DNA of 64,000 nucleotides from CALBPI01 sp942491885. GTDB lineage: Bacteria; Pseudomonadota; Gammaproteobacteria; Steroidobacterales; Woeseiaceae. The stretch is from contig CALOCQ010000009.1 in assembly GCA_942491885.1 (NCBI GenBank), positions 34,536 through 98,535 of the forward strand, read 5' to 3'. Position numbers and translations under genes: made by a program. Below, one piece after another: positions 38,055 to 46,309 of the stretch. Every line of letters starts with the position of its first letter. Positions within the stretch are counted from its first letter, which is position 1. Under the pieces are notes generated by a model that did not search any database, was not told the DNA's origin, and saw nothing but the letters and a program-made list of their open reading frames with translations.

Positions 38055-39365
38055 TCAGAATGTGTGGGTCAGCCCGATTGTGATGCGATCGCGGTCAGCG
38101 AATTGCCCGAACAGGCCGGACGGGCTGCCGCTGAAGTAGTCGGCCCCGAGCCTGATCGATGTGCTGTCGCTGAATGCATAGGAAAGACCGACCGACGTTA
38201 GCTCATCATCGTCGGTGAAGGAGTGGTAGTAGCGCGCCTCGAACGCAAGCGTGTCGTAGGCGAACATGCGTCTCAGATACAGCGTAACGATTCGATCCAT
38301 TGCGGGCCGCGTGAGCCCGGCCGGCGCATCTTCAACGGTATCGAGCAGATACTGGATGTTGATAAACAGGCTCAGCGGTCCATCGACATCCAGACCGACC
38401 GCGGCGCGGTGCTGATCGAGCGCGCGTGTCGTCAGTTGCGTGCTCGAGCGTGTGTTGAATACACGGTTCGGTTGATAGGCGTATTCTCCGCGCAACACGG
38501 TCCGACCCATGCCGACATCGAAGCTAAGCCCGAAAGCGTCGCGGCGTTCGTAGTAGCGCTCGACGGTCGCCGCGCCGCCGGATGAGACAATGCGGCCCAG
38601 AGGCTCGTGGTCCCTGCCGGAATATGCCACGGCGCTGAAGTCGATCGCCGCTATCTGGCGCGAAACCCTGAGACCGAAGCCAGCCCCGTCGAATGTCACG
38701 CCGGGTTTTTCCGTGTCGACCGGTGGTGCGATTTGTCCCGGGTCCGCACCAAACCGGAAACGTGGGGCGGTGAGCTCAAACCAGGCGTCGCGTTCCGGAA
38801 TCGCATGGCCCGTCGCATCGGGCACAACGGCGATTTCCGCGCGCCAGTCGCCAAGGCTGTAATCAAGGTAGGCGCTCCACAAGCCAATACGCGACTCGCC
38901 GAAGTCCTCCAGAATGAACTCGCGAAAGTCCTGTGGGTTGACGAGGTCCAGCACCTTGATGCCGTCGAGACGGCCCCAGACAATTTGCTGTTTACCGAAG
39001 CGCACCAAGCCTTTTTCGAAGCGGCTTTCAAAATAGACGTCGCGTAGCTCGGCACTGCCGACATTGCCGAGTGCGGCCGGCCTCGATGCGCCGGAGTAGC
39101 TGGAATACGACGAGACGCCGGGCTCCAGCCGGCCGTTTTTGTCGATGCGTATTCGCGTGGACAGCACCAGTGAAGATCTCGCGGACATATTGATGTCGAG
39201 TGCCGGCGTGATTTCGAATTCGCGCTGCATCGTGCCGTCGATGGCATCCGCATAGCCAAAGGTCACGTTCGATGCGGCTGAGAACGTCTCAAGCTCGGCG
39301 CCCACGGCGCTGGTCGAGGCGCCGATCGCTGCGACGAGAAACAAGTGTCGTATGTATCGATGCAT
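38055..39365 (-). CDS. DUF1302-type outer-membrane beta-barrel protein
   Basis: A 436-residue protein with a signal peptide (MHRYIRHLFLVAAIGASTSAVGA) and an all-beta body ending in a terminal Phe (ITIGLTHTF), as in outer-membrane barrels. The segment VRFGKQQIVWGRLDGIKVLDLVNPQDFREF (in pieces) is the hallmark of DUF1302-like proteins. It begins 10 bp after the stop of the RND-LolA fusion. DUF1302 proteins habitually accompany RND exporters and LolA-like proteins, so it probably forms the outer-membrane end of a lipid or hydrophobic-substrate transport route. Confidence 0.88.
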   Translation of the reverse strand: MHRYIRHLFLVAAIGASTSAVGAELETFSAASNVTFGYADAIDGTMQREFEITPALDINMSARSSLVLSTRIRIDKNGRLEPGVSSYSSYSGASRPAALGNVGSAELRDVYFESRFEKGLVRFGKQQIVWGRLDGIKVLDLVNPQDFREFILEDFGESRIGLWSAYLDYSLGDWRAEIAVVPDATGHAIPERDAWFELTAPRFRFGADPGQIAPPVDTEKPGVTFDGAGFGLRVSRQIAAIDFSAVAYSGRDHEPLGRIVSSGGAATVERYYERRDAFGLSFDVGMGRTVLRGEYAYQPNRVFNTRSSTQLTTRALDQHRAAVGLDVDGPLSLFINIQYLLDTVEDAPAGLTRPAMDRIVTLYLRRMFAYDTLAFEARYYHSFTDDDELTSVGLSYAFSDSTSIRLGADYFSGSPSGLFGQFADRDRITIGLTHTF

Positions 39366-39375
39366 GGCCGTTCTC

Positions 39376-42300
39376 CTATCGTGCGTCGAGCCGGCGGCCG
39401 AGTGTTTGCGGCTCGAACAATCTGGCCTCGAGCTGGCTGTAGTATTCGATGTCGCGAAAGCTGAAGCGGGTAGAGTGTCCCGAACGATGATTTTTCGCGG
39501 TGATCGTACGGGCCGTCCAGACGTCGCCGATCAGGTCAATGGACTGCACCTCGATCGACTTCAGCGGGCGTTGTTTCAGGTCGACAAAATCAATCGTCAC
39601 CGGCATCCATGTCGCCTCGTCGATCAGCGCAGTGAATGCGCCATAGCCGAGCTCGCGTGCAATGCCTGGTGTTTGCGGCGTGCCCGACAAGCGGTGCAAC
39701 ACACGCCCGTCGCGGACGAGCTCGCCGTCGTAGCTGAACTGCCAATCATCGAGCCGGAATTTCAGTTCCGACTGGATGTCCTCATAGGAAAAATCCGTGC
39801 CGAGAAAACTCTTGCCGCGCTGCGACGCCGGGATGCGGCGCACCTTGCTACTCGCGGGCAAATACATCCAGCGTTCGTCGGTTGCTTCGGGCTGCCGGTA
39901 GTCGTGGCTCAGGAATGTCACGTCGCGACTTTTCTTGGGTGCAAGAAATGTGATTCGTGTTGCGCGCAGCTCGTCGTTGCTTTGCTTTTGCACGATCGCG
40001 GTACGCGTTTCCGTGCGACCCCGACGGTTAGTCAGTGTCATGTCGATGATGCGCTTCGCGGCCGTGCCTTCCTCGCGCGCAGCAATAGCTTCGGCGACGC
40101 GGTCCGCCGCATTAGCAACGCGCTCCACATCATCATCCGCCGCGTCTGCCGTACCGCTCAATAAGCCGACAACGACTGCGGCCAGCACAAACAGGCTCGC
40201 GGATACGTGCGACGGGCGCGTTGGTGGTGCCGAAGGTCCGAACCAGGCGCGTTCGGCGGCGAACATAGCCGGTACGATGACCAGTGCGGTCAGATAGCTG
40301 GCGAACGAGGCGAGTGCGACAAGACCACCGAATCGCGTCAGCGTGGGCAGGTCACTGACGAGCAACACAGAGAATCCCAGGCCGAGCGCGGCCGAATTGA
40401 AAAAGCAGGCGCGTGCAACCGGCGGCAATGCTTTTTCGATCGCAAGCGACAGATCGCCGTCATATTGATCGGTCGCGGTTCGCAGCCGGTCCACCAGATG
40501 GATGGCAAAGTCGACGCCGACGCCGAGTGCTATGGCGGCGAACATCGACGTCGCGGGCTCAAGATAGATGTCGAAATAGCCCATGCAGGCGTACAGCACG
40601 AGAACGGTGAATAACACCGGTATCACCGAAACCACGCCGGCGACAGGCGAGCGGAAAATAATGATGGAGGCGGCGAGCACCAGTGTCAGCGACAGAATTA
40701 CGCCCTTGAAATGCGACGTCTGCAGGCTGTGCATCCAGTGGTAGCTGACATTGACGTCGCCGGTCAGCGTGGCGGTCAGTCCGGGCTCATTGAAATGCGC
40801 ATCGATGTATTGCTGCAGTGCTTCGACCGTGACGCGATTCTGGCTGAAGTAGTGCGCGTCAAGCACGCCGCGGATGAGTGCGTGTTGATTGTCTGCATCG
40901 ATCTCCTCTTCGAGGTCGGCCGGGTCACCGGAAATCTCGTAAACAAACAGTGTTTCCGCGAGTGCGGCATCGCTGTCCGGCAGGCTTCGTGCATCGATCT
41001 CCTGTTGTGGAAGCTCGTCGATTGCACCGTGCAGCTGACTGATGTAGTCGACGATAGACACCGTCTTGCGCACATGCGGTAATGCCTCGAAGAACTGTTG
41101 CAGATCACGGACCTTGCGCATCGTATCGATCCGCATCAGCCCGTCGGGCGTGTCCGTCTCGACGATGACATCAAGAAAAGCTGTGCCGGCAAAACGCGTG
41201 TTGATAGCCTCATCAGCGATGCGTATCGGCTCGTCTTCGGCGAAGTTTTCAACCTGTGAGCGGTCGACGCGAAGCTGTGCGGCGCCATAGCCCGCCGCTA
41301 TGGTCATGAACAGGAATGCGGTCAGCACGCTGCGGTAACGCAGCGGGGAAAAGATACCGGCGCGGGCCAGTAGCCGACCCATCCCGCTCGGGCGGTCCTG
41401 ATGCCAGGTCGCAAATGCCGGACTTCTGCCCGGATTGATGAGCAGCATGACATTGGGCAAAACAAAGATCGAAAACACCCATGCCAGCAACACACCCAGT
41501 GATGCGAAAATGCCGAAGTAGGTGATAGGCGGCATGATCGACATCACGGCAATGCCGACAAAGCCGGCGATCGTGGTGATAGTCGTTAGCGTGATGGGGC
41601 GTGCCATCGCGGTCATCGCACGAACGACAAGCTCGCGATTCGTTGCCCCATCATCCTGCTCACGGTGCTGGTAGTAGGCCGACAGGATGTGAATCGCATC
41701 GGCGACCGAGATCGCGACGATAATTACCGGCAACGCATTGGTGATCGCGAAGTACGGGATGCCACCCCACGCCATAATGCCCACCGCGCCCACCGCAGAG
41801 CCGATGACGACCAGTAATGGACCGGGTAGTGCCGCGCCGCGTCGGAAGGCGAGAAAGATGAAGCCGATGACGACGACAAACACCAGCGGCTGGAGCTTTC
41901 TTGCGTCTTTGTCAATGTAGCGACTGAGATAGCCGCTCACGGCACCGGGCCCGGCAACATGAATTTCGATGCCGGGCATATCCACGCCGGCGGCGATATC
42001 GAGTACCGCCTGATAGGTGGCGTTTGCCAGATCAGCGTCGATCAGTTCGGCCATGATGCTCGCGCCGCGTCCGTCCTCGCTGACCAGCGTGCCCTGGTGT
42101 GGTGTCATCTTTTGCCAGCGTTCGCGACTTTGCGCCGCCGTGTTCTCGTCGATCTCGAACGGGTCGATGTAGGCATCAATATTTACCGAACCGGCATCAC
42201 CCATGATGGCCGATTCGCTGGCGAGGCTCGCGACACGGTCATAGCGGATGTTCGGCAGCTCCGCGACGCGCTCGGACAGATCTGCGATCAGCGCGAGTAC

Positions 42301-42567
42301 CTCGGGTCGAAAGACCGTTCGGTCGTCGGTGCTCAGTACCGCGATCGCGATCGTGTCAGACAGCCCGAAGATGCTGGATGCCTTGTCGTCGGCAACCAGC
42401 GATTCATGTCCTGCCGGAATGAATGCCTTGACCGACGTGTCCTTGACCAGACGTGTGAGTCCGGTCGCGCAAATGGCAATGGCTATTGCGGCGGCGACAA
42501 GCACCCAGCCCGGCTTGGCGGTGATGCGCATGAAGAACTGTTCGGTTTTTTTTGTTGAGGCAAACAT
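39376..42567 (-). CDS. RND/MMPL transporter fused to a LolA-like lipid-binding domain
   Basis: A 1063-residue protein from ATG 42567. Residues 1-790 are an MMPL-type RND exporter with two repeats of about six helices, for example VLVAAAIAIAICATGL, ALPVIIVAISVADAIHILSAYYQ with the proton-relay Asp, and GVGVDFAIHLVDRL in the second half. Then comes a signal-peptide-like helix (about 792-813, SASLFVLAAVVVGLLSG, then TADAADDD). Residues 815-1063 form an outer-membrane-lipoprotein-sorting (LolA/PF17131-like) domain, with DERWMYLPASSKVRRIPASQ, FLGTDFSYEDI and a DIEYYSQLEARLFEPQTL end. Elsewhere these are separate genes. The frame is continuous. It overlaps the thioesterase gene by 1 bp (TGATG). Confidence 0.9.
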   Translation of the reverse strand: MFASTKKTEQFFMRITAKPGWVLVAAAIAIAICATGLTRLVKDTSVKAFIPAGHESLVADDKASSIFGLSDTIAIAVLSTDDRTVFRPEVLALIADLSERVAELPNIRYDRVASLASESAIMGDAGSVNIDAYIDPFEIDENTAAQSRERWQKMTPHQGTLVSEDGRGASIMAELIDADLANATYQAVLDIAAGVDMPGIEIHVAGPGAVSGYLSRYIDKDARKLQPLVFVVVIGFIFLAFRRGAALPGPLLVVIGSAVGAVGIMAWGGIPYFAITNALPVIIVAISVADAIHILSAYYQHREQDDGATNRELVVRAMTAMARPITLTTITTIAGFVGIAVMSIMPPITYFGIFASLGVLLAWVFSIFVLPNVMLLINPGRSPAFATWHQDRPSGMGRLLARAGIFSPLRYRSVLTAFLFMTIAAGYGAAQLRVDRSQVENFAEDEPIRIADEAINTRFAGTAFLDVIVETDTPDGLMRIDTMRKVRDLQQFFEALPHVRKTVSIVDYISQLHGAIDELPQQEIDARSLPDSDAALAETLFVYEISGDPADLEEEIDADNQHALIRGVLDAHYFSQNRVTVEALQQYIDAHFNEPGLTATLTGDVNVSYHWMHSLQTSHFKGVILSLTLVLAASIIIFRSPVAGVVSVIPVLFTVLVLYACMGYFDIYLEPATSMFAAIALGVGVDFAIHLVDRLRTATDQYDGDLSLAIEKALPPVARACFFNSAALGLGFSVLLVSDLPTLTRFGGLVALASFASYLTALVIVPAMFAAERAWFGPSAPPTRPSHVSASLFVLAAVVVGLLSGTADAADDDVERVANAADRVAEAIAAREEGTAAKRIIDMTLTNRRGRTETRTAIVQKQSNDELRATRITFLAPKKSRDVTFLSHDYRQPEATDERWMYLPASSKVRRIPASQRGKSFLGTDFSYEDIQSELKFRLDDWQFSYDGELVRDGRVLHRLSGTPQTPGIARELGYGAFTALIDEATWMPVTIDFVDLKQRPLKSIEVQSIDLIGDVWTARTITAKNHRSGHSTRFSFRDIEYYSQLEARLFEPQTLGRRLDAR

Positions 42568-43145
42568 CAAATCACCCCTTTGTAGTCGGTTGGTTGTGTA
42601 CGCAGCTGAGGACGACCGGCGCCGTGGCGGTAGACGGCTTCCTCGAGGTCGATCCATTTGAGGATGTGCGCGGGTAGTTGCGGTGAGCTGGCACCGGGGT
42701 GCACGCTGTTGACGACGTCGTTTGCGTGCACCCAGTCGTCGCGGCTGCGTAAGCCCGCGCGGGTTACGCCGACAGCGACACAGCGCCCGCGTTTGTCGCG
42801 AAAACCATGCTCCAGATAGAACCAGCGCTCGTCCCAGCCGAGCAGGCGCGTGTGTACGCAATAGACCTGCATTAGCCGCAGCGAATGGCGGTAGCGGATG
42901 ACCCCGCCGCCTACGATTGGCGACCAGCGGTTCTCACGGATTGCACCGGCGACGTGTGTTTGCAGCATCCATTCGACGCGTGCGACATCCATGATCTGCA
43001 GGTAACGACCGTTGTTCATGTGACCAAAGGCGTCCAGATCATGCGGCAGCACCCGGAACCGGCTTTCGGCGTCGTGAGAATAGTGATGCTTGGTCATGGG
43101 CAGGTTGCGTAGCCAAACCAGCAACAGGCGAAAGTACAGGTTCAT
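42567..43145 (-). CDS. 4HBT-type acyl-CoA thioesterase (THEM6-like)
   Basis: A 192-residue hot-dog-fold protein that begins MNLYFRLLLVWLRN, as usual for this subgroup. It has the helix signature RVLPHDLDAFGHMNNGRYLQIMD, with the catalytic Asp/His-Met-Asn-Asn, then VGGGVIRYRHSLRLMQVYCV and LGWDERWFYLEHGF. It should cleave a fatty acyl thioester. It is the first gene of an operon with the RND-LolA fusion and the DUF1302 protein, which fits supply of a lipid substrate to a transport system. A small hairpin covers its ribosome-binding region. Confidence 0.9.
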   Translation of the reverse strand: MNLYFRLLLVWLRNLPMTKHHYSHDAESRFRVLPHDLDAFGHMNNGRYLQIMDVARVEWMLQTHVAGAIRENRWSPIVGGGVIRYRHSLRLMQVYCVHTRLLGWDERWFYLEHGFRDKRGRCVAVGVTRAGLRSRDDWVHANDVVNSVHPGASSPQLPAHILKWIDLEEAVYRHGAGRPQLRTQPTDYKGVI

Positions 43146-43613
43146 CTTCTTTTCCTCGATTCATCGAGGGCCGCGAACAAAGTGTTCGTGCCCTTACTTG
43201 ATAGATCGGGAAAACGGGGTGAAACCCGCCAAAGAAAATTCAAACAGAGCCGCAGCGCTGGCGACTCAACGCTGCTGCCCGGCTAAGCGAGCAGCAGTAT
43301 TGGGAAGTGGTACGGGGCCGCTACATAGAGCGTTAATGCCCGGCCGTACGCTAGCGCCCGGTCAGTCGTCGTCCATCACCGCATTCAGTGCCCCATACGC
43401 GGAGACAGTGCCTCTTTTGTAATGATGCCCGTTTCGGCCAGTGCGCTCGTGATATCAAGGAAACCGGCACCGGCCATTTTCGGCTCGATCTCGCATACGT
43501 CATGCCTGAACTCATTGTGCGGTCTTTATTATTCTATCGCGTTACACTGGGCTCGGGTGGCCGCGATTTTGTCGCGGGCAATGGGGCAGGGTGCTTAAGC
43601 CGGGCGTGTCGAT
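43146..43613. other. 468-bp divergent intergenic region
   Basis: It separates the thioesterase and DUF1538 operons. I see no supported gene: a minus-strand stretch around 43400-43500 would read MAGAGFLDITSALAETG and about 13 more residues, but it has no ribosome-binding site. A perfect CCTCGA-TTCA-TCGAGG inverted repeat lies at 43154-43169, next to the thioesterase start. An AT-rich patch near 43520-43545 (TTTATTATTCTATC) may hold the plus-strand promoter. Confidence 0.5.
43154..43169 (-). promoter_or_regulatory. Hairpin overlapping the thioesterase ribosome-binding site
   Basis: On the minus strand CCTCGA-TGAA-TCGAGG folds into a 6-bp stem whose right arm contains the GAGG Shine-Dalgarno candidate, 8 bp before ATG 43145. 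An alternative GAAAAGAAG sequence lies outside the stem, so any effect on translation is uncertain. Confidence 0.35.
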
Positions 43614-44357
43614 TTGAAGAACTCGTTGATTGCCTTGTACAAGGATGCGCTGTTCAGCTTCCGCGACTTGCTGCCGATTGTCATCGTCATCGCGCTGTTT
43701 CAGACGCTGGTCATCCGGCAGCCGGTCAGCGACATTCTTGACATCGCCTACGGCGGTCTTCTTGTTGTCCTTGGTCTTGCGTTCTTTATTTTCGGCCTGC
43801 GTCTCGCGCTGTTTCCGGTCGGCGAGAGCCTCGCCCATTCGCTGGCCAAGAAGGGCAGTGCCTTCTGGCTGTTTGTGTTCGCGTTCATTCTGGGTTTCGG
43901 TACTACGATTGCGGAGCCGGCTTTGCTCGCCATCGCCGATGAGGCCGCCGAAGTCGCCGTTGGTGCAGGCGCTATCGCGGATACAGAAGAGGCTCAGGAA
44001 AAATATGCACTCGGACTCCGCCTGGTCGTCGCTTTGTCGGTCGGCGTAGCGCTGTTGCTCGGCGTACTCCGGATACTGACCAACTGGTCGTTGCCGGTGA
44101 TGATCATCAGTGGCTACGTCCTGGTGGTATTGGTTACCACTATAGCGCCGCCGGAAATCGTTGGTATTGCCTATGATTCCGGTGGTGTCACGACATCCAC
44201 CGTGACCGTGCCGCTCGTGACGGCGCTCGGTGTGGGGCTGGCAAGCTCACTGCGCGACCGGAATCCGATGACCGACGGATTCGGGCTGATTGCGTTCGCC
44301 TCGCTGACCCCTATCCTGTTCGTGCTGATTTACGGGGTGATTACCGAGTGGATCTGA
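43614..44357 (+). CDS. DUF1538 membrane protein, first copy
   Basis: A 247-residue protein with about seven membrane helices. The start is TTG 43614: a stop codon lies in frame just upstream and no ATG precedes the conserved beginning (KNSLIALYKDALFSFRDLLPI). It carries the family motifs FGTTIAEPALLAIADEA and AYDSGGVTTSTVTVPLVTALGVG, which are repeated in the next gene. DUF1538 proteins look like transporters, but no substrate is known. The gene overlaps the second DUF1538 copy by 10 bp; together they probably form a heterodimer with two-fold pseudo-symmetry. Confidence 0.9.
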   Translation: MKNSLIALYKDALFSFRDLLPIVIVIALFQTLVIRQPVSDILDIAYGGLLVVLGLAFFIFGLRLALFPVGESLAHSLAKKGSAFWLFVFAFILGFGTTIAEPALLAIADEAAEVAVGAGAIADTEEAQEKYALGLRLVVALSVGVALLLGVLRILTNWSLPVMIISGYVLVVLVTTIAPPEIVGIAYDSGGVTTSTVTVPLVTALGVGLASSLRDRNPMTDGFGLIAFASLTPILFVLIYGVITEWI

Positions 44358-45163
44358 TTCTCGCAACGCTCGAATTTGTGCTCGACAGTGCCGTCGATGT
44401 CGCACCCATTGCGATCTTTCTTTTCGCCTTTCAGAAATTTGTGATCGGCGGGCGCATGCCGAACCTCGGTCAGGCCATTGTTGGGTTCCTGTTCGTCGCG
44501 GTCGGATTGGGTCTCTTCCTGGTCGGCCTCGAACAAAGCCTGTTTCCTTTGGGCGCACTGATGGCGCAGCAACTCACCGACCCCGAGTTTCTCGAGAAGG
44601 TATCCGGGCACGTGCTGGGCAGCCTCGTGTGGCAGGACTTTTATTGGGTCTACCTGTTTGCGGCAGCTATAGGTTTCAGCACGACGTTGGCGGAGCCGGC
44701 CCTGATGGCGGTTTCGATCAAGGCAAACATGGTTTCCGGCGGGGCAATCGGCATCTGGGGGCTTCGCGTGGCCGTCGCGATCGGCGTCGGCTTTGGCGTC
44801 GCACTGGGCTGCTTTCGAATTATCACCGGCCTGCCGCTGCACTGGTTCATTGCTGCCGGCTACCTGGTCGTCATTGTCCAGACCATACTCGCACCAAAAC
44901 TCATTGTGCCGCTTGCATACGATTCAGGCGGCGTCACCACATCAACGGTGACCGTGCCGTTGATCACCGCACTCGGACTGGGGCTGGCCGAGGCAGTTCC
45001 CGGCCGGAGTCCATTGCTCGATGGTTTTGGCCTCGTGGCATTTGCCAGCCTGTTCCCGATAATCTCGGTACTCGCCTATGGCCAGCTTGCCGCCCTCAGA
45101 GACCGAAATTCCCGAAAGAGCGCGGGCGATACGCACACAACAGGGGAAGAAGATGCACTTTAA
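44348..45163 (+). CDS. DUF1538 membrane protein, second copy
   Basis: A 271-residue paralogue of the preceding gene, starting at GTG 44348 inside its last codons. It repeats the same signatures (FSTTLAEPALMAVSIKA and AYDSGGVTTSTVTVPLITALGLG). It is slightly longer at the C-terminus (ALRDRNSRKSAGDTHTTGEEDAL), where the charged tail overlaps the start of the PII-like gene by 11 bp. The overlaps at both ends indicate translational coupling and a fixed stoichiometry. Confidence 0.9.
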   Translation: MDLILATLEFVLDSAVDVAPIAIFLFAFQKFVIGGRMPNLGQAIVGFLFVAVGLGLFLVGLEQSLFPLGALMAQQLTDPEFLEKVSGHVLGSLVWQDFYWVYLFAAAIGFSTTLAEPALMAVSIKANMVSGGAIGIWGLRVAVAIGVGFGVALGCFRIITGLPLHWFIAAGYLVVIVQTILAPKLIVPLAYDSGGVTTSTVTVPLITALGLGLAEAVPGRSPLLDGFGLVAFASLFPIISVLAYGQLAALRDRNSRKSAGDTHTTGEEDAL

Positions 45164-45503
45164 ACTTATCGTTGTCTTTGTCGAAGACGAGAAAACGAAT
45201 GCCATTGTTAAGGCAGCGAGAGCGGCTGGAGCGACCGGCTGCACGGTGATTGACAGCGCGCGTGGCGAAGGTGCCAAAGCCAGCAAGTCGTTTTTCGGGC
45301 TGACACTTTCCAGTCAGCGTGACATCGTCCTGCTGCTGGTCGAGAAGCACCTTAGCCGCGACATTCTTGAGCACATCGGAACCGTTGGCGAGTTTGACGA
45401 AAAGCCCGGCACGGGCATCGCCATCGTCGTTGACGTTGAGGACGCCGTCGGCGTCATGCACCAGGCCGAGCAACTGAGCGAAGTCGTGGAGGAAAAATTA
45501 TGA
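45153..45503 (+). CDS. PII-like signal-transduction protein
   Basis: A 116-residue protein of the PII superfamily. ATG 45153 follows AGGGGAAG and gives MHFKLIVVFVEDEKTNAIVKAARAAGATGCTVIDSARG (in pieces), the first beta-alpha-beta unit with a diverged T-loop region (GEGAKASKSFFGLTLSSQRD). The second unit, IVLLLVEKHLSRDILEHIGTVGEFDEKPGTGIAIVVDVEDAVG, has the GxGIA element. The usual uridylylated Tyr of GlnB/GlnK is not evident. It probably senses a nucleotide or metabolite and docks on the DUF1538 membrane pair. Confidence 0.9.
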   Translation: MHFKLIVVFVEDEKTNAIVKAARAAGATGCTVIDSARGEGAKASKSFFGLTLSSQRDIVLLLVEKHLSRDILEHIGTVGEFDEKPGTGIAIVVDVEDAVGVMHQAEQLSEVVEEKL

Positions 45504-45907
45504 CTATTCGTAACTGGGGGCCCGTGCGCGACTGCATGCGCACCGACGTGACCCAGATCGATGGCAGCACCGACGTGCTGACCGCGCTGAAGATCATGAA
45601 GAAGGTGCAGGCAACCAGCCTCATCATCAAACGCCGCGACGAACATGACGAATGGGGCATGGTGCTGTTTGGCGATATTGCCAGAGAGGTTATTGCCAAA
45701 AATCGCGCACCGGAGCGGGTCGACGTCTATGAAATCATGACCAAGCCGGTGCTGACCGTGCGTCCGGATATGGAGATCCGTTATTGCGCACGCCTGTTCG
45801 AGAACTTGGGTATCCGCCAGGCACCCGTCGTTGAGCACGGCAAGATCATCGGCATGGTCAGCTATTATCTGCTGATGTTGCATGGGGTTTTGCCGGATCT
45901 GGAATAG
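45500..45907 (+). CDS. CBS-domain protein
   Basis: A 135-residue protein made of one CBS pair: VRDCMRTDVTQIDGSTDVLTALKIM ... GMVLFGDIAREVI for the first, and VYEIMTKPVLTVRPDMEIRYCARLF ... QAPVVEHGKIIGMVSYYLL for the second. CBS pairs bind adenosine nucleotides such as AMP, ATP or SAM. Its start overlaps the PII-like stop by 4 bp, so it is the last gene of the DUF1538-DUF1538-PII-CBS operon. It is likely a second regulatory input to the transporter. Confidence 0.93.
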   Translation: MTIRNWGPVRDCMRTDVTQIDGSTDVLTALKIMKKVQATSLIIKRRDEHDEWGMVLFGDIAREVIAKNRAPERVDVYEIMTKPVLTVRPDMEIRYCARLFENLGIRQAPVVEHGKIIGMVSYYLLMLHGVLPDLE

Positions 45908-46309
45908 CGGGGTAGCGGGTGTGGCGAGAGAGGTTGGGGAAGGTGCCGCCAGCGGCATGCTTGCGTGTTTGTACCAGCGAAACGCGGCTTCAGTGGAGTC
46001 GCTACCTACGGTAGTCGTGCTACAGCCTTGCAGGCCGGCGAGGTTCACTAGTAAGACAACAGCCGTGCACAGCCGCCATTGTTGAGCCAGCGGCGCAACG
46101 ACCGCGGCGCTCACGCGATACCCCGTGTTTTATGCCCGAACGGAATGCGGATGGTCGTGAGACAGAGGAGTTTGTTAGGGAGATACATGGCTGTCATGGC
46201 CTCGCGATGAAATATTCGAAAATGGAATATCCCATAAAAGGATATAGCATCCTGACGAATGCAAAAATCTCTAGCGTCCGCTCGAATATCATCGAGCAAA
46301 CGCGGCCTC
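45908..46309. other. 402-bp gap without a supported gene
   Basis: The segment between the CBS gene and the HNH pseudogene shows no gene with a start and ribosome-binding site. A minus-strand frame starting at 46114 reads like a lipoprotein N-terminus (LLVNLAGLQGCSTTT) but then runs antisense through the CBS and PII genes. An AT-rich patch at 46205-46290 contains an ATATTC-GAAAATG-GAATAT inverted repeat. No T-tract terminator is seen. Confidence 0.5.

Noticed and set aside
42568..42861. A 98-codon N-terminal extension of the RND-LolA fusion
   Set aside because: It lies inside the thioesterase gene in another frame and is Arg-rich; MFASTKK at 42567 is the natural beginning before the first membrane helix.
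45314..46114. A minus-strand frame starting like a lipoprotein (LAGLQGCSTTT) at 46114
   Set aside because: After about 70 codons it runs antisense through the CBS and PII-like genes; no ribosome-binding site. The lipobox-like start is probably chance.
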